The notes: a model not told the origin generated them from the sequence alone. A DNA stretch of 64,000 nucleotides from Oricola cellulosilytica (GCF_019966575.1 NZ_JAINFK010000004.1:201681-265680); one strand, 5' to 3'; counted from the stretch's first letter, positions 31,026-41,019 are shown. Numbers and translations: made by a program.

Positions 31026-32156
31026 ATGTCCGTCATGAAACGCACTAAGATACTCGCCGCTGCCACGTGCACCCTGTTCGCAATATCGGCGGTGGGCGAA
31101 TATTCCGCTTCCCACGGTACCGGCTTTTCATTTGTTGCCGAGGCAAGCGCCGGAAACGGAAATGGCGGCGGGAACGGAGGTGGAAACGGCGGCGGACGCG
31201 GCGGCGGCAACGCCGGAGGCAACGGCGGCGGAAAAAGCGCTGCAGGCGCCTCCCGCGGCCAGAGCGGGAACAAGGTCGGCTTGATGTCCGCGATAACCGG
31301 CAAATCGCGCGATTCACGCCGGGGTGGCAAGTCGCTGTTCGACGGCCTGTTCGGCAACCAGCAGAATAGCAAGGATCGCGGATCCGGCAAAACTGCCTCG
31401 AAGGGCAAGCGCACGACCGGGACCGGTCGGGCAAAGAACAGGCCTGATGTAGCGTCGGTCCCTGTCCCGAATTCCAAGCCCGCCGCCAAGGAGAAGAACT
31501 TCCGCGCCAAGCTCGCCGGCCTCAACTCACTGAACCGCAATTACCACGCATATATGAATGCAGCCGATCCGCGTATGCAGGCGGTCCGGTCCTATGTCAT
31601 GGCTTCGGCCGAGTACGACATTGAAGCTGAAGATCTGGAAGCCGCGCTCGCCTCACTGCAGGACGCCGAGACGGCGTTCTCGGAAGCGGTCGCGTCCATG
31701 TTTGACGGACTGACATCCTATTACGGCTTTTCATATGACGATGTCGACATCGCCGGACTTGAAAGCCGCCTCACGGACCTCGAAAGCCTTGACCCGGCAG
31801 CGCTGACGGCGGACGAGTCTGCGGCCGTTCAGGCCGAGATCGACGCCATCAACCAGGCGCTCTCGACCGACCAGGCGGCGTCGCTGCAAGCGGCAACCGA
31901 TGAAGCCGAATCGATCGAGGCGAGCTTGCAGGAACTTGCAGGGCAGATCACAGATGAAGCCCTCACCGAAGCGTTGCTCGAAGCGGCCAACGATAACCGT
32001 GTTGCCGAATACGGCGTGGAAGACTACGTCGATGACGAGATGCTGGATTGGGCGAAGGATCTTCTCGGCGTCGAAGAGTCCTACGGCAAGATCGATCAGG
32101 TTCGCGAAGCGCTCGAAAGCCAGCCGGACGAGGAGACCGTAGTCGAGGAAGGCTAA
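31026..32156 (+). CDS. Exported Gly-rich protein of unknown function
   Basis: A 376-residue protein I do not recognise. It has a basic N-terminus and hydrophobic segment (KILAAATCTLFAISAVG) that look like a signal peptide, probably cleaved before the glycine-rich tract at residues 42-70 (repeats of GGGN). A basic Lys/Gly/Arg/Ser region follows (about 70-150), then NRNYHAYMNAADPRMQAVRS and an acidic, alanine-rich helical C-terminal half with heptad-like patterns. This division into a disordered basic part and a helical acidic part suggests an envelope or matrix protein. It is the only plus-strand gene between rnpB and the tRNA, and its end overlaps the convergent oxidoreductase by four bases. 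Confidence 0.75.
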   Translation: MSVMKRTKILAAATCTLFAISAVGEYSASHGTGFSFVAEASAGNGNGGGNGGGNGGGRGGGNAGGNGGGKSAAGASRGQSGNKVGLMSAITGKSRDSRRGGKSLFDGLFGNQQNSKDRGSGKTASKGKRTTGTGRAKNRPDVASVPVPNSKPAAKEKNFRAKLAGLNSLNRNYHAYMNAADPRMQAVRSYVMASAEYDIEAEDLEAALASLQDAETAFSEAVASMFDGLTSYYGFSYDDVDIAGLESRLTDLESLDPAALTADESAAVQAEIDAINQALSTDQAASLQAATDEAESIEASLQELAGQITDEALTEALLEAANDNRVAEYGVEDYVDDEMLDWAKDLLGVEESYGKIDQVREALESQPDEETVVEEG

Positions 32157-33310
32157 TCGTCCGCCAGCGAAGTGGTCATTTCGTAACGGCCGTCCTGCTC
32201 GCCCAGCCGGTCGAGCGCAAGCGCCGCCTCCGTGAGATGAAGCGCCTCGTTCGACAGGCGGTTTCGGCCTTTACCGCTTCCGGCAGCGCAGTCGGAGACA
32301 GCTTTGAGGCCGGCCGCGAAATCGATGCGGGATGGATACGCCGGAAGGCGCTTTCTCCGCACGTTCGGACCGTAGCGCAGTGCGTGGCCGGAATTTAGCT
32401 GTAGTGGAAGCCGGCTTCCGGCAGCTCGTTCGATCCGGCGCAACAATCTGGACGGCAATGAAGGCACGTCGCCTGCTTTGTCGATACGAACCGCCGAGCG
32501 GTCATTCCATAAATCCTCGACTGTCAGAGTGCCGGCATCCCCCATGACGGTCAGGGAACGATCCCTGGGAGCGGCGAGCCCGTTGGTCAGGCGGGCGACA
32601 ACGCCATTTTCGAATTCCAGAACCGCGGTCGAAAAGTCCGCACCCATAGCTTCTTTAGCGAGGGGCACGCCCTTGTCGGCAAACATCACGCCGGAATAGC
32701 CGATTATGCGGGAAATGCCGCCAAACAGTGCGATCAGCCACGAAAGGCAATAACCTGCGTGTTCCAGGGTACAGCCGATCTCGAATTCGTGGGCACCCGG
32801 CCAGGAGGCTCCCGATTTCGATCGCCACGATTGCCAGTTCTCCCTGAAGACCGCGCCATCCTCCATCTCGGCGTAGACCAGGCGGGGCGATCCGATCGCG
32901 CCCGATGAAAGCGTCGCAGCGGTAAGCTGGAATGCCGCACTGAGGTGGTTGGCGGGGGCGCTGGCGAAAATGCGCCCGGATTTACGGGCACGCGCCGTAA
33001 GTTCGCGCGCCTCGCCAAGCGTCATCGCGAGCGGCTTCTCGGAGTAAACATGCTTTCCGGCCTCCAGCGCCGCCACCGAGACCGCAAAATGACTCTGCGG
33101 ATGCGTTAGATTAACTACTGTCTCGACACTGTCGTCCGCGAGCAGGGCATCCAGGCTGTTGTACGCCGGAACGCTATGAAACCGCACGAACCGTTGCAAT
33201 TGCTCGGCGTCCCTGTCCCAGACGCCCGCCAGGGAGAGCTCCCGATGATTGGCGAGGGTCGTCATGTAGTAATCGGCGACGAAACCGGTACCGACGAGCG
33301 CGATGTGCAT
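32153..33310 (-). CDS. Gfo/Idh/MocA-family oxidoreductase
   Basis: A 385-residue NAD(P)-dependent sugar or polyol dehydrogenase-like protein. The N-terminal Rossmann fold starts HIALVGTGFVADYYMTTLAN, and the family motif EKP with its active-site lysine is in HVYSEKPLAMTLGEA. The C-terminal alpha/beta domain includes HEFEIGCTLEHAGYCLSW, where a His occupies the position common in this family. The substrate is not deducible. ATG 33310 has GGAG about seven bases upstream. It stands alone, convergent with the Gly-rich gene and 78 bases downstream of yacG. Confidence 0.88.
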   Translation of the reverse strand: MHIALVGTGFVADYYMTTLANHRELSLAGVWDRDAEQLQRFVRFHSVPAYNSLDALLADDSVETVVNLTHPQSHFAVSVAALEAGKHVYSEKPLAMTLGEARELTARARKSGRIFASAPANHLSAAFQLTAATLSSGAIGSPRLVYAEMEDGAVFRENWQSWRSKSGASWPGAHEFEIGCTLEHAGYCLSWLIALFGGISRIIGYSGVMFADKGVPLAKEAMGADFSTAVLEFENGVVARLTNGLAAPRDRSLTVMGDAGTLTVEDLWNDRSAVRIDKAGDVPSLPSRLLRRIERAAGSRLPLQLNSGHALRYGPNVRRKRLPAYPSRIDFAAGLKAVSDCAAGSGKGRNRLSNEALHLTEAALALDRLGEQDGRYEMTTSLADD

Positions 33311-33388
33311 ATGAAGGGCTCCTTTCGCGCTCTTAGCTAATCGAAAGCCCTGAAAATGAGGTGAACGGCGCAGGCGCTCGTAAGCCGC

Positions 33389-33577
33389 TCATTCGTCCGT
33401 CAGGTTCTCGTCAGTTTCCGTCACTGGAATGGCGTAGCTGCCGGAGAGCCACCGGTTAAGATCGATGTCCTTGCATCGCTGCGAGCAAAACGGATAGGTC
33501 GCGCGCTGACTTTCGCCGCCGCATTCTGGACATTTGCGTTTCGGACGAAGCGGTTCCACCTTCGCTCCGGTCTTCAC
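33389..33577 (-). CDS. yacG: DNA gyrase inhibitor / zinc-binding protein YacG
   Basis: A 62-residue zinc-finger protein of the YacG family, which binds GyrB and inhibits gyrase in E. coli. The four zinc-binding cysteines are in CPECGG and [17 protein letters not shown]. The start is GTG 33577, which overlaps the maf stop as GTGA, so the pair is translationally coupled; the open frame upstream is within maf. The tail is acidic ([10 protein letters not shown]). Confidence 0.92.
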   Translation of the reverse strand: MKTGAKVEPLRPKRKCPECGGESQRATYPFCSQRCKDIDLNRWLSGSYAIPVTETDENLTDE

Positions 33578-34206
33578 GGCCTTGCCCCACCTGAAAGCCA
33601 GTTTATGTGAACGTTGAAGCCTTCCCCAGTGAGCAGAGAAACCGTCTCGTAGAGCGGCAAGCCGACCACATTCGGATACGACCCGACAAGCCGCACGACG
33701 AACGTGCCCGCCAGACCCTGTATGGCGTAGCCGCCGGCCTTGCCCCGCCACTCGCCCGACGCCAGATAGGCCTCCATTTCGTCTGGGGAGATACGCTTGA
33801 AGCGTACCCGTGTTTCCACCACCCTTTGCCGGACGTTATCGCCGGGTGTGATCAGGCAAAGGCCGGTAAATACGCGGTGCGCACGCCCGGATAGCATGCG
33901 CAGGCACTGTGAGGCCTCATCCAGCATCTCGGCCTTTGGCATTATCTGGCGCCCCACCGCTACGACAGTATCTGCGGCCAGCACAAAGGCACCCTCGTGC
34001 TCCTTCTTGTCGCGAAGGACGGTATGGGCCTTTTCGGCCTTACTGCGGCTCAGGCGGCGGGCGAGCGAACGGGGGTGCTCCGACCGCATCGGCGTCTCGT
34101 CAACATGGGCGGGGAGGAGACGGTCGGGCTCAATGCCTGCCTGGCCAAGCAACTCGATCCGCCGCGGCGATCCGGATGCGAGCACGAGTTTCTGGAAGAC
34201 GCTCAT
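33574..34206 (-). CDS. maf: Maf-like nucleotide pyrophosphatase
   Basis: A 210-residue member of the Maf/YceF family, which hydrolyses non-canonical or excess nucleoside triphosphates to the monophosphate and diphosphate. It begins [20 protein letters not shown], with the SGSPRR phosphate-binding motif. The catalytic region is [11 protein letters not shown], and the C-terminal segment has [20 protein letters not shown]. Start ATG 34206 matches the family start; the frame is open 12 codons further upstream. It lies between infA and yacG, a conserved rhizobial order. Confidence 0.94.
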   Translation of the reverse strand: MSVFQKLVLASGSPRRIELLGQAGIEPDRLLPAHVDETPMRSEHPRSLARRLSRSKAEKAHTVLRDKKEHEGAFVLAADTVVAVGRQIMPKAEMLDEASQCLRMLSGRAHRVFTGLCLITPGDNVRQRVVETRVRFKRISPDEMEAYLASGEWRGKAGGYAIQGLAGTFVVRLVGSYPNVVGLPLYETVSLLTGEGFNVHINWLSGGARP

Positions 34207-34264
34207 GGGGAACCCGCCTTTGCTCTCGGTAGCCCGGGGCAATTTACCGGGAGCCGATCAGCGC

Positions 34265-34483
34265 TTATTTGAAACGGTAGGTAATACGGCCTTTGGTCAG
34301 GTCGTAGGGAGTCATCTCGACAAGAACCTTGTCGCCGGCCAGAACGCGAATTCGGTTCTTCCGCATCTTTCCGGCGGTATGAGCAATGATCTCGTGTTCG
34401 TTTTCCAGCTTCACGCGAAAGGTCGCGTTGGGCAGCAACTCGGTTACCACGCCGGGAAATTCAAGAACTTCTTCTTTCGCCAT
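34265..34483 (-). CDS. infA: Translation initiation factor IF-1
   Basis: A 72-residue OB-fold (S1-like) protein that binds the A site of the 30S subunit during initiation. The full sequence from [20 protein letters not shown] to ITYRFK is typical, including [20 protein letters not shown]. It heads infA-maf-yacG. In many rhizobia a low-molecular-weight phosphatase gene lies between the UPF0262 gene and infA; here that interval (34484-34606) is too short and contains none. Confidence 0.97.
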   Translation of the reverse strand: MAKEEVLEFPGVVTELLPNATFRVKLENEHEIIAHTAGKMRKNRIRVLAGDKVLVEMTPYDLTKGRITYRFK

Positions 34484-34606
34484 TCGTTCGCTTTTCTTAT
34501 GCAATGCAAAAAAGGCTGTCACCGGGGCGCAGCCTGTCGTCTCGTTCATATAGTGTCAGCCGGATGCGGACAACACCCAATTTGGCCCCTCGAAGCGGGA
34601 TCGTGA

Positions 34607-35098
34607 TCAGCCGCGCCAGTGGAGAACACAAACCAGCGTGAACAGCCGGCGTGCGGTATCGAAATCCATGGCCAGCTTTCCCTCCAGTCGATCCATCAGC
34701 GTCTGTGAACCGTCATTGTGAACGCCGCGCCGCGCCATGTCTATCGTCTCGATCTGGCTCGGCGTCGACATTTTGATCGCTTCGAAATAACTGTCGCAGA
34801 TCATGTAGTAATCCTTGATGATCCGCCGGAACGGGCCGAGCGCCAGAATGTGCGTCGCCACCTGCTCTCCGTTCTCGCGCTTCACATCGAAAACCAGCCG
34901 CCCCTCGACCACTGAAAGGGCGAGCTTGTATGGCCCGCCTTCTTCGTCGCCAGCGGGCTGGAACCTGTTCTCCTCAAGAAGATCGAAGATGGCGACCGCC
35001 CGCTCATGCTCGACATCTGGCGTCGAACGGCCGATCGTCTCGTCCAGCATTACATCGACGAGGCGCGCATCGGGTCCGAATATTTCACCCTTCGACAT
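34607..35098 (-). CDS. UPF0262 family protein
   Basis: A 163-residue conserved protein of unknown function, found almost only in alphaproteobacteria. It resembles the UPF0262 family from [20 protein letters not shown] to [20 protein letters not shown]. It is soluble and mixed alpha/beta, with no membrane segment. It starts 11 bases after hisD ends, so the two are likely one transcript, as in other Hyphomicrobiales. Confidence 0.9.
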   Translation of the reverse strand: MSKGEIFGPDARLVDVMLDETIGRSTPDVEHERAVAIFDLLEENRFQPAGDEEGGPYKLALSVVEGRLVFDVKRENGEQVATHILALGPFRRIIKDYYMICDSYFEAIKMSTPSQIETIDMARRGVHNDGSQTLMDRLEGKLAMDFDTARRLFTLVCVLHWRG

Positions 35099-35109
35099 CG
35101 GTGCCTTGT

Positions 35110-36414
35110 TCAGTCCTGGAGATTGAGCCGGATTGATACGGACCGGCCATGGGCATCCAGGCCTTCCGCCTCCGCTATGCGAATGGCTGCGGGCCCGAGC
35201 ATACGTAGCTGGCCCGGTCCAAGTTGCAACAATGACGTGCGTTTGACAAAGTCCAGCACCGATAGGCCGGAGGAAAATCGCGCTGACCGGGCGGTTGGAA
35301 GAACGTGGTTCGATCCGCCCACATAATCGCCAATCACCTCGGGCGTATGGCGTCCGACAAAGATCGCGCCGGCGTTGCGGATCTTTCCTGACAACGCCTC
35401 GGCGCCCTCGCAGGCGATTTCCAAGTGTTCGGCCGCAATCCGGTTCGCGAGATCGACTGACCGTGCGTCTGAAATTTCCGGAACAAGGATCACCGCCCCG
35501 AAGTCGCGCCAGCTAGACGCCGCCGTGTCTGCGCGCCGCAGTAACTTCAGTTGGCGCTCGACGGCATCGGCAACGGCCTGTCCGAACTGCGCGTCATCGG
35601 TGATCAGGATCGATTGGGCGTTGGCATCGTGCTCGGCCTGCGCCAGTAGGTCCGCGGCGATCCAGTCCGGATCGTTTTCACCATCGGCCATGACGAGCAC
35701 TTCTGACGGTCCCGCGATCATGTCGATGCCGACGACGCCAAAAACCTGCCGCTTGGCCGCGGCAACATATGCGTTGCCCGGCCCGACAATCTTTGACACC
35801 GGTTCGATGCTCTCGGTCCCGTATGCAAGCGCCGCGACGGCCTGCGCCCCACCGATCCGGTAGATTTCGCTGACCCCTGCCAGATGCGCGGCGGCCAATA
35901 CCAGTGGATTGACCACACCCTTCAACGCGGGAACAACCATCACCACGCGCTCCACACCAGCCACAATGGCGGGGACGGCGTTCATCAAAACCGAACTGGG
36001 GTAAGATGCGGTTCCGCCCGGCACGTAGAGACCGACGGCCTCGATCGCTGTCCAGCGGGAACCAAGGCGAACACCAATCGGATCGGTGTAAAAGTCGTCC
36101 TCGGGCATCTGCCGCTGATGATGCGACCTGATACGGTCGCGGGCCAGCTGGAGCGCCTCGATTACCGCCGGATCGACCTCCGCAGCGGCCGCTTCGATCT
36201 CCTGCATCGAGACGCGCATGGGGGTCGTAGAGAAATCGATTTGATCGAACCTGCGTGAATACGCCGCGAGCGCGGCGTCGCCTCGTGCGCGCACGTCGTC
36301 GATAATATCGCGCGCAACAGCGTCGACATCCGGCGAAACCTCGCGCTTGGTCGTCAGAAACGCGCGGAACTGATGCTCGAAATCGGGATCGGCTGCATTG
36401 AGAAAGACAGGCAA
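35110..36414 (-). CDS. hisD: Histidinol dehydrogenase HisD
   Basis: Zinc enzyme that oxidises L-histidinol to L-histidine in two NAD+-dependent steps, the last steps of histidine synthesis. The 434-residue protein has [20 protein letters not shown], the [11 protein letters not shown] segment, the zinc-ligand region [15 protein letters not shown] and the signature [20 protein letters not shown]. It follows the DUF2948 gene by 31 bases and precedes the UPF0262 gene by 11, forming a probable operon. Confidence 0.96.
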   Translation of the reverse strand: MPVFLNAADPDFEHQFRAFLTTKREVSPDVDAVARDIIDDVRARGDAALAAYSRRFDQIDFSTTPMRVSMQEIEAAAAEVDPAVIEALQLARDRIRSHHQRQMPEDDFYTDPIGVRLGSRWTAIEAVGLYVPGGTASYPSSVLMNAVPAIVAGVERVVMVVPALKGVVNPLVLAAAHLAGVSEIYRIGGAQAVAALAYGTESIEPVSKIVGPGNAYVAAAKRQVFGVVGIDMIAGPSEVLVMADGENDPDWIAADLLAQAEHDANAQSILITDDAQFGQAVADAVERQLKLLRRADTAASSWRDFGAVILVPEISDARSVDLANRIAAEHLEIACEGAEALSGKIRNAGAIFVGRHTPEVIGDYVGGSNHVLPTARSARFSSGLSVLDFVKRTSLLQLGPGQLRMLGPAAIRIAEAEGLDAHGRSVSIRLNLQD

Positions 36415-36445
36415 GGGACCTCTCCGGCGGAGTTTGTGCTGGAAC

Positions 36446-36883
36446 TCAAGGATGCCATGGCTTGAAGGGCGTCTCCCACGCGGCGCCGAGATCCTCCAAC
36501 TGAGCCTCCACGCATTCCACCTCGAGATGGATCATTGGCCCGTCGGCGAAAACGAGTTCGATGATTCCGGAAGGCGCGTTCGTCTCGGAAAAACGCAGGG
36601 CAAGAAGCGAAAGCACCTGCTCGGGATCGTCACGGCGAATGCGTGTGGTTCGTACCTTCAGAACCCGCGCAATCGAAAGGACTGTCTGTCTTCGTTCGTG
36701 ACCGTCCACACGCCGCGCTGCCGAGTTTTCGGCGTCCCATGCGAACCGGTTAATGAGCACCGTAAATCGCTTTTCGCGGGGCCGGAAATCAATAGCCTCG
36801 GTCTTGGTTATGGCGTCTTGGATCTGCGCCGAGATAACAGCGAGATCGTCCGCGTCGAGCGCCATCAGTCTTAGCCGGTCCAT
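36446..36883 (-). CDS. DUF2948 family protein
   Basis: A 145-residue conserved alphaproteobacterial protein of unknown function. It starts MDRLRLMALDADDLAVISAQ and contains FTVLINRFAWDAE and LSLLALRFSE, matching the DUF2948 family, which is regularly found directly upstream of hisD. The ATG at 36883 is where homology begins; the open frame reaches back 46 more codons without similarity. No catalytic motif is visible. Confidence 0.88.
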   Translation of the reverse strand: MDRLRLMALDADDLAVISAQIQDAITKTEAIDFRPREKRFTVLINRFAWDAENSAARRVDGHERRQTVLSIARVLKVRTTRIRRDDPEQVLSLLALRFSETNAPSGIIELVFADGPMIHLEVECVEAQLEDLGAAWETPFKPWHP

Positions 36884-36987
36884 GGTGCGTCCCCGAATGC
36901 TGTGGCCCCGAGCGGGGCATGCCGCAATGCTGATAGGACTTTGCATGCTGCAACGCAACCAAGGGTCGTGTCGACCCATACGAGGTA

Positions 36988-38277
36988 TCACCCCGAAATG
37001 CGCTCGATATCGGCTCCGCAAGCTTGGAGCTTCGCTTCAAGCCGCTCGAAGCCGCGATCGAGATGGTAGACCCGGTTGACGGTGGTGTCTCCCTCGGCGG
37101 CAAGCCCCGCTATGACGAGCGACACAGAGGCGCGCAGGTCGGTGGCCATTACGGGCGCCCCCTTGAGCACCGGCACGCCGCGCACAGTGGCAGTCTGTCC
37201 CGACAGGGAAATGTCCGCGCCGAGCCGGGCAAGTTCCTGGACATGCATGAACCGGTTCTCGAAAATCGTCTCGGTGATGTGCGCCGTTCCGGTCGAGCGC
37301 GTCATCAGGCCCATCAATTGCGCCTGCAGGTCGGTCGGAAATCCCGGATAGGGATCCGTCCGCACATCGACCGGCATAAGGCCATTGCCGTTGCGGTAGA
37401 CGCGAACGCCGTCATCGACGTCGGTTATTTCGATTCCCGCTTCGCGTAACACGCCGAGAGCGCTGTCGAGCAAGTCTGCCCGCGCCCCTTTCAGCAATAC
37501 GTCGCCACCCGTCATGCCGACAGCCATCGCATAGGTGCCGGTTTCGATCCGGTCCGGAATGACTCGGTGCCGCGCGCCGGCAAGCGAGGTAACGCCCGTC
37601 ACGCGGATCTCGTCGGTTCCGGCGCCCTCGATCTTGGCGCCCATCGCATTGAGGCAGTCAGCGAGATTGACGACCTCCGGCTCGCGCGCCGGATTTTCGA
37701 TGATCGTATCGCCCTTGGCGAGCGAAGCGGCCATCAGCATTACATGCGTCGCACCGACTGAGACTTTCGGGAAACGGTAATGGGCACCTTTCAATCCATC
37801 CTTGGCGCTCGCATGGACATAGCCGTTCTCAATCTCGATATCGGCGCCCAAGGCCGAAAGCGATTGAATGAAAAGGTCTACCGGCCGAGTACCGATTGCA
37901 CAGCCCCCGGGCAGCGAGACCCGCGCCTCGCCCATGCGCGCAAGCAGCGGGCCGATTACCCAGAAGCTTGCCCGCATCTTCGAGACCAACTCGTAGGGCG
38001 CCGTGGTGTCGACGATGTTGCGTGCGGTGAAATGGACCGTACGCGCATAGTTGGAATCTTCGGCCTGGCGGCGGCCTGTCACGGAATAGTCGACGCCGTG
38101 ATTGCCCAGAATGCGGATCAGGGATTCGACATCGGCCAGATGCGGCACGTTTTCCAGCGTCAGCGTATCGTCGGTGAGAAGCGACGCGATCATCAGCGGA
38201 AGACTCGCGTTCTTCGCGCCGGAAATCGGAATGACGCCGCTGAGCGCGTTTCCGCCCGTGACTCTGATTTGATCCAT
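36988..38277 (-). CDS. murA: UDP-N-acetylglucosamine 1-carboxyvinyltransferase MurA
   Basis: Catalyses the first committed step of peptidoglycan synthesis, transferring enolpyruvate from PEP to UDP-GlcNAc; it is the fosfomycin target. The 429-residue protein has the KN pair at residues 22-23 ([11 protein letters not shown]) and the catalytic loop [11 protein letters not shown] with Cys126, the residue that fosfomycin alkylates. The Cys predicts a fosfomycin-sensitive form rather than the resistant Asp type. It lies apart from the dcw cluster, next to hisD, as in other rhizobia. Confidence 0.97.
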   Translation of the reverse strand: MDQIRVTGGNALSGVIPISGAKNASLPLMIASLLTDDTLTLENVPHLADVESLIRILGNHGVDYSVTGRRQAEDSNYARTVHFTARNIVDTTAPYELVSKMRASFWVIGPLLARMGEARVSLPGGCAIGTRPVDLFIQSLSALGADIEIENGYVHASAKDGLKGAHYRFPKVSVGATHVMLMAASLAKGDTIIENPAREPEVVNLADCLNAMGAKIEGAGTDEIRVTGVTSLAGARHRVIPDRIETGTYAMAVGMTGGDVLLKGARADLLDSALGVLREAGIEITDVDDGVRVYRNGNGLMPVDVRTDPYPGFPTDLQAQLMGLMTRSTGTAHITETIFENRFMHVQELARLGADISLSGQTATVRGVPVLKGAPVMATDLRASVSLVIAGLAAEGDTTVNRVYHLDRGFERLEAKLQACGADIERISG

Positions 38278-38455
38278 GATGCTTTTATCCCCAAGGCCCG
38301 TAGGCGTCCCGCGTCGATCGAGCGGGCATCTCTGTTGCCGGATTATGGCGGTCGCGAGGCCTTAGCTTATCGACGGGACGGGTTCAAGCGCAGCCAGTCC
38401 CCTGCCGATCATGCCGGGGGTCCCCCTCCGCCACAAGGCTGATCGCCTCCGTGCC

Positions 38456-38656
38456 CTAACTGTCGTAGTCCGGTTTCGGTTCCCTGGGTGTGGTGCGCTC
38501 CGGCGATGGCGCCAGCCCTTCCGGCCGTTCGTCGGCCGCTCCAGCACGCTTGGCGCGGGCCTGCGCCTTGCGCCGCGCCAGATTCGCGCGTAACTGAGCG
38601 GCGAGACGCTCCTTTCGCGAATCCGCGTCGGCCTTCGGGGCGGTTTTGTCATTCAT
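38456..38656 (-). CDS. Small basic conserved protein
   Basis: A 66-residue protein, MNDKTAPKADADSRKERLAA followed by a strongly basic helix (NLARRKAQARAKR) and an acidic, proline-rich tail ending KPDYDS. Short proteins of this type are common in rhizobia, but I know no function. It lies between murA and tRNA-Thr on the murA strand. The ATG at 38656 is preferred to 38674 because it starts the charged region. Confidence 0.6.
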   Translation of the reverse strand: MNDKTAPKADADSRKERLAAQLRANLARRKAQARAKRAGAADERPEGLAPSPERTTPREPKPDYDS

Positions 38657-38801
38657 GCCCCGGATATGGCGCAAATCCAGCCTCCGGGAAAGGCTTTTCG
38701 GGTCCGTCCGGATGCAAATCGGCCTCGCGCGGACGTACTGGATTTACGCCTTGCGCTCGCAATTGCCTTGTGGCAGAAGCCGCTCACGTTTTCCGGACCA
38801 T

Positions 38802-38876
38802 GCTGCCGTAGCTCAGGGGTAGAGCACTCCCTTGGTAAGGGAGAGGCCGAGAGTTCAAATCTCTCCGGCAGCACCA
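38802..38876 (+). tRNA. tRNA-Thr (anticodon GGU)
   Basis: A full cloverleaf: acceptor GCTGCCG pairs with CGGCAGC, the D arm has GCTCAGGGGTAGAGC, the anticodon stem CTCCC/GGGAG frames the loop TTGGTAA (anticodon GGT at 34-36, reading ACC and ACU), and the T arm is GAGAGTTCAAATCTCTC. The discriminator A is followed by an encoded CCA. Its 3' end is the attachment site of the island that follows. Confidence 0.97.
38854..38876. repeat. attL: direct repeat in the tRNA-Thr 3' end
   Basis: The last 23 bases of the tRNA gene, from the T-loop TTC through CCA, recur exactly at 48181-48203. This is the left attachment core of the integrated island; the tRNA stays intact. Confidence 0.92.
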
Positions 38877-38883
38877 CTCTAAG

Positions 38884-38957
38884 CCATTGTGATCGCTGAA
38901 ACAGCTTGACTGACAATGGGTTATGCCCACTGTGACGTTACAATTTTTTGTTACAAA
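38884..38957 (+). promoter_or_regulatory. attL arm region: inverted repeat and candidate integrase arm sites
   Basis: CCATTGT (38884-38890) and ACAATGG (38913-38919) form an inverted repeat just inside attL. Next, ACGTTACAAT (38935-38944) and GTTACAAA (38950-38957) lie just before the integrase start. The same two words recur in order near attR (48101-48118), so they are likely arm-type integrase binding sites; they may also control the int promoter. Confidence 0.5.
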
Positions 38958-38968
38958 GGCGCGCAGTG

Positions 38969-40540
38969 ATGGCAGCGAAGATCCGAAACTTGCTGAATCG
39001 CGACGGGAGATATTTTGCCCGACGCGTGGTCCCGGAAGAACTGCGCGTCTATTTCGACGGCAAACGCGAACTGCGCAAACCGTTAGGGCCGGATCGTCGT
39101 GTGGCGATCTCCAAACTTCCCTCCGTCTTGGCGACCTGGAATTTTCGGATCGAGGAAGCTCGCCGGAGGCATCGGGGCGATGACGCTCTTCGCGCCGGCG
39201 GCGCCAAGCCCGGCTCTCCTTTGAACGGACGTGAGATGGCGATTGCGCACTACTTCACCGAGCTCGAGCTGGACATGCAAGAACGTCATTTCCCGGATCG
39301 AGAGATGATTGCAGACATGTCATGGTCGCGAAAGGCATACCGCCAAGCACTAATTGAAACGGCAGCCGGATTGGCTGACAACGAAAAGATGGATGCGACC
39401 ATCGGTTGGGCGCTGGACGCTTTCCGGGAGCGCGGAAATCATGACTTGACGCTCGGCTCTAGTGATTGGCGCACATTGGCAATGTCTCTGGCAGCAGCAC
39501 AGATCGAGGCTATGGACCGCAGCCGAGAACGTGATCAGGGCAATTTCGCTGGCACGCCGGCCCACTCGATCCTGTCAGACGCGATCGAAATCCAGGATCT
39601 GGCAGAGCCGGTGTCAATCTTGCAACTTCTCGACGACTATTTGAAGGAACTGGAAGCGTCTGGCAAAGGGCGTGCAGCCCGCAAGCGCTGGACACCAGCC
39701 ATTCGAAGCTTGGTAAAGCACGCAAGCCATGACGACGCGAATAGGCTGACGAAGGGCGAAATTGTGAAGTGGAAAGAGGCCTGCCTCGAAGCAGGCCTCG
39801 CACCACGCACAATTAAGACTGTGCATCTCGCAGCGTTGAAAGCTGTTCTAAATTGGGCAAAGCGCAACGATCGCATTGCAGAAAACCCGGCCGCTGAAGT
39901 GGTCATACGCGCCGATCGCAGTCCTCCATCCCGAGAGCGTGGATTTCGCGAGGACGAGGCAAACGCCATTCTTAGAGCGTCAAAGAGTTATAGGCGGACA
40001 GGCCGCGAAACCCAGAAGCTTGCGAATGCCAAGCGGTGGGTCCCTCTGATATGCGCACATACCGGTGCCCGCGTCGGAGAAATCCTGCAACTTCGGCGCC
40101 AGGATATCTTTGAGCAGGACGGAATACACGCCATCCGCATCACTCCCGAAGCGGGAACGGTCAAGGCGGGTGGCTATCGAAATGTCCCGCTTCACAATCA
40201 AATAGTGGACGAAGGATTCATCCAGTTCGTATTGGATGCGGCCGAAGGCCCGCTGTTCCTTAACACAATAGCGGGTGCGACCCCGCGAACCGCAGTGGAC
40301 ACCGCTCAAATCAGGCTTCGGCAGTGGCTACATCGCAACGACCTCGTTCCCTCAAACATGCAGCCCAACCACGCATGGCGCCATAGGTTCAAAACCTTGG
40401 GACGTGAAGTCGGCATCGATAGTCGAATCCTGGATGCCATTCAGGGTCATGCGCCCCGGACAGCGAGCGAGCACTACGGTGACGTGACTTTGCGAGCAAT
40501 GAAGAACGCACTTGACAAAATTCCAAGATATAATCTGTAA
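38969..40540 (+). CDS. Tyrosine recombinase/integrase of the island
   Basis: Site-specific recombinase expected to insert and excise the island at tRNA-Thr. The 523-residue protein starts AAKIRNLLNRDGRYFARRVV, a DUF6538-like N-terminal region common in large alphaproteobacterial integrases. A SAM-like core-binding domain is near residues 215-310 and the catalytic domain is C-terminal. Catalytic residues are visible: Arg368 in HTGARVGEI, His468 and Arg471 in HAWRH, His494 in QGHAPRTASEHYG, and nucleophile Tyr503. It looks fully functional. ATG 38969 is preferred over an upstream TTG at 38948 because homology starts there. It reads away from attL, as is usual. Confidence 0.95.
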   Translation: MAAKIRNLLNRDGRYFARRVVPEELRVYFDGKRELRKPLGPDRRVAISKLPSVLATWNFRIEEARRRHRGDDALRAGGAKPGSPLNGREMAIAHYFTELELDMQERHFPDREMIADMSWSRKAYRQALIETAAGLADNEKMDATIGWALDAFRERGNHDLTLGSSDWRTLAMSLAAAQIEAMDRSRERDQGNFAGTPAHSILSDAIEIQDLAEPVSILQLLDDYLKELEASGKGRAARKRWTPAIRSLVKHASHDDANRLTKGEIVKWKEACLEAGLAPRTIKTVHLAALKAVLNWAKRNDRIAENPAAEVVIRADRSPPSRERGFREDEANAILRASKSYRRTGRETQKLANAKRWVPLICAHTGARVGEILQLRRQDIFEQDGIHAIRITPEAGTVKAGGYRNVPLHNQIVDEGFIQFVLDAAEGPLFLNTIAGATPRTAVDTAQIRLRQWLHRNDLVPSNMQPNHAWRHRFKTLGREVGIDSRILDAIQGHAPRTASEHYGDVTLRAMKNALDKIPRYNL

Positions 40541-40614
40541 AAACTTAGTTTACAAAATGTATTTTCAAATAATGATTGCTATATAATATGCATGTTCATA
40601 TAGAAAGAATTAAC

Positions 40615-41019
40615 ATGCAAAACAAATCTAGAGCAGCCCGGAAAATATCAAAGCAGATAACAAAACTTACTGGTAGAAAGTCCCAAAAAGATATCTCCGA
40701 TCAAGCCGGGTTTAGCAGGCCAAATGTCCTCTCAATGCTCAAAAACGACGTGCTCAAATTGCCGTTGGACCGCGTGCCGGCATTGGCAAAGGCCCTTGAA
40801 TGCGATGTGGGGGAATTGTTCTCCGCAGCACTTGAGCAGCATTATAACATGGAAACAATTCGATCGCTTCGAGCTGTAATGACCGAATTGTCTGCAAATG
40901 AGCTGGAATGGATCGATTTTCTCCGAAAGGCGTCCAAGAACTCCGATCCGAAAATGACAGCAACCCGGCAAAAAGTCCTGGCAGCTCTCCTGAAACCAAG
41001 CGAGAGCCTGCCGCGCTAA
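40615..41019 (+). CDS. XRE-family helix-turn-helix regulator
   Basis: A 134-residue DNA-binding protein. The helix-turn-helix lies in KSQKDISDQAGFSRPNVLSM, followed by LPLDRVPALAKALECDVGEL, the usual XRE ending of the domain. The C-terminal 60 residues are helical and unrecognised. ATG 40615 has AGAAAGA upstream; earlier in-frame codons lie in AT-rich DNA. It follows the integrase and may control excision or the island promoters. The preceding AT-rich 75 bases likely hold its promoter. Confidence 0.85.
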   Translation: MQNKSRAARKISKQITKLTGRKSQKDISDQAGFSRPNVLSMLKNDVLKLPLDRVPALAKALECDVGELFSAALEQHYNMETIRSLRAVMTELSANELEWIDFLRKASKNSDPKMTATRQKVLAALLKPSESLPR

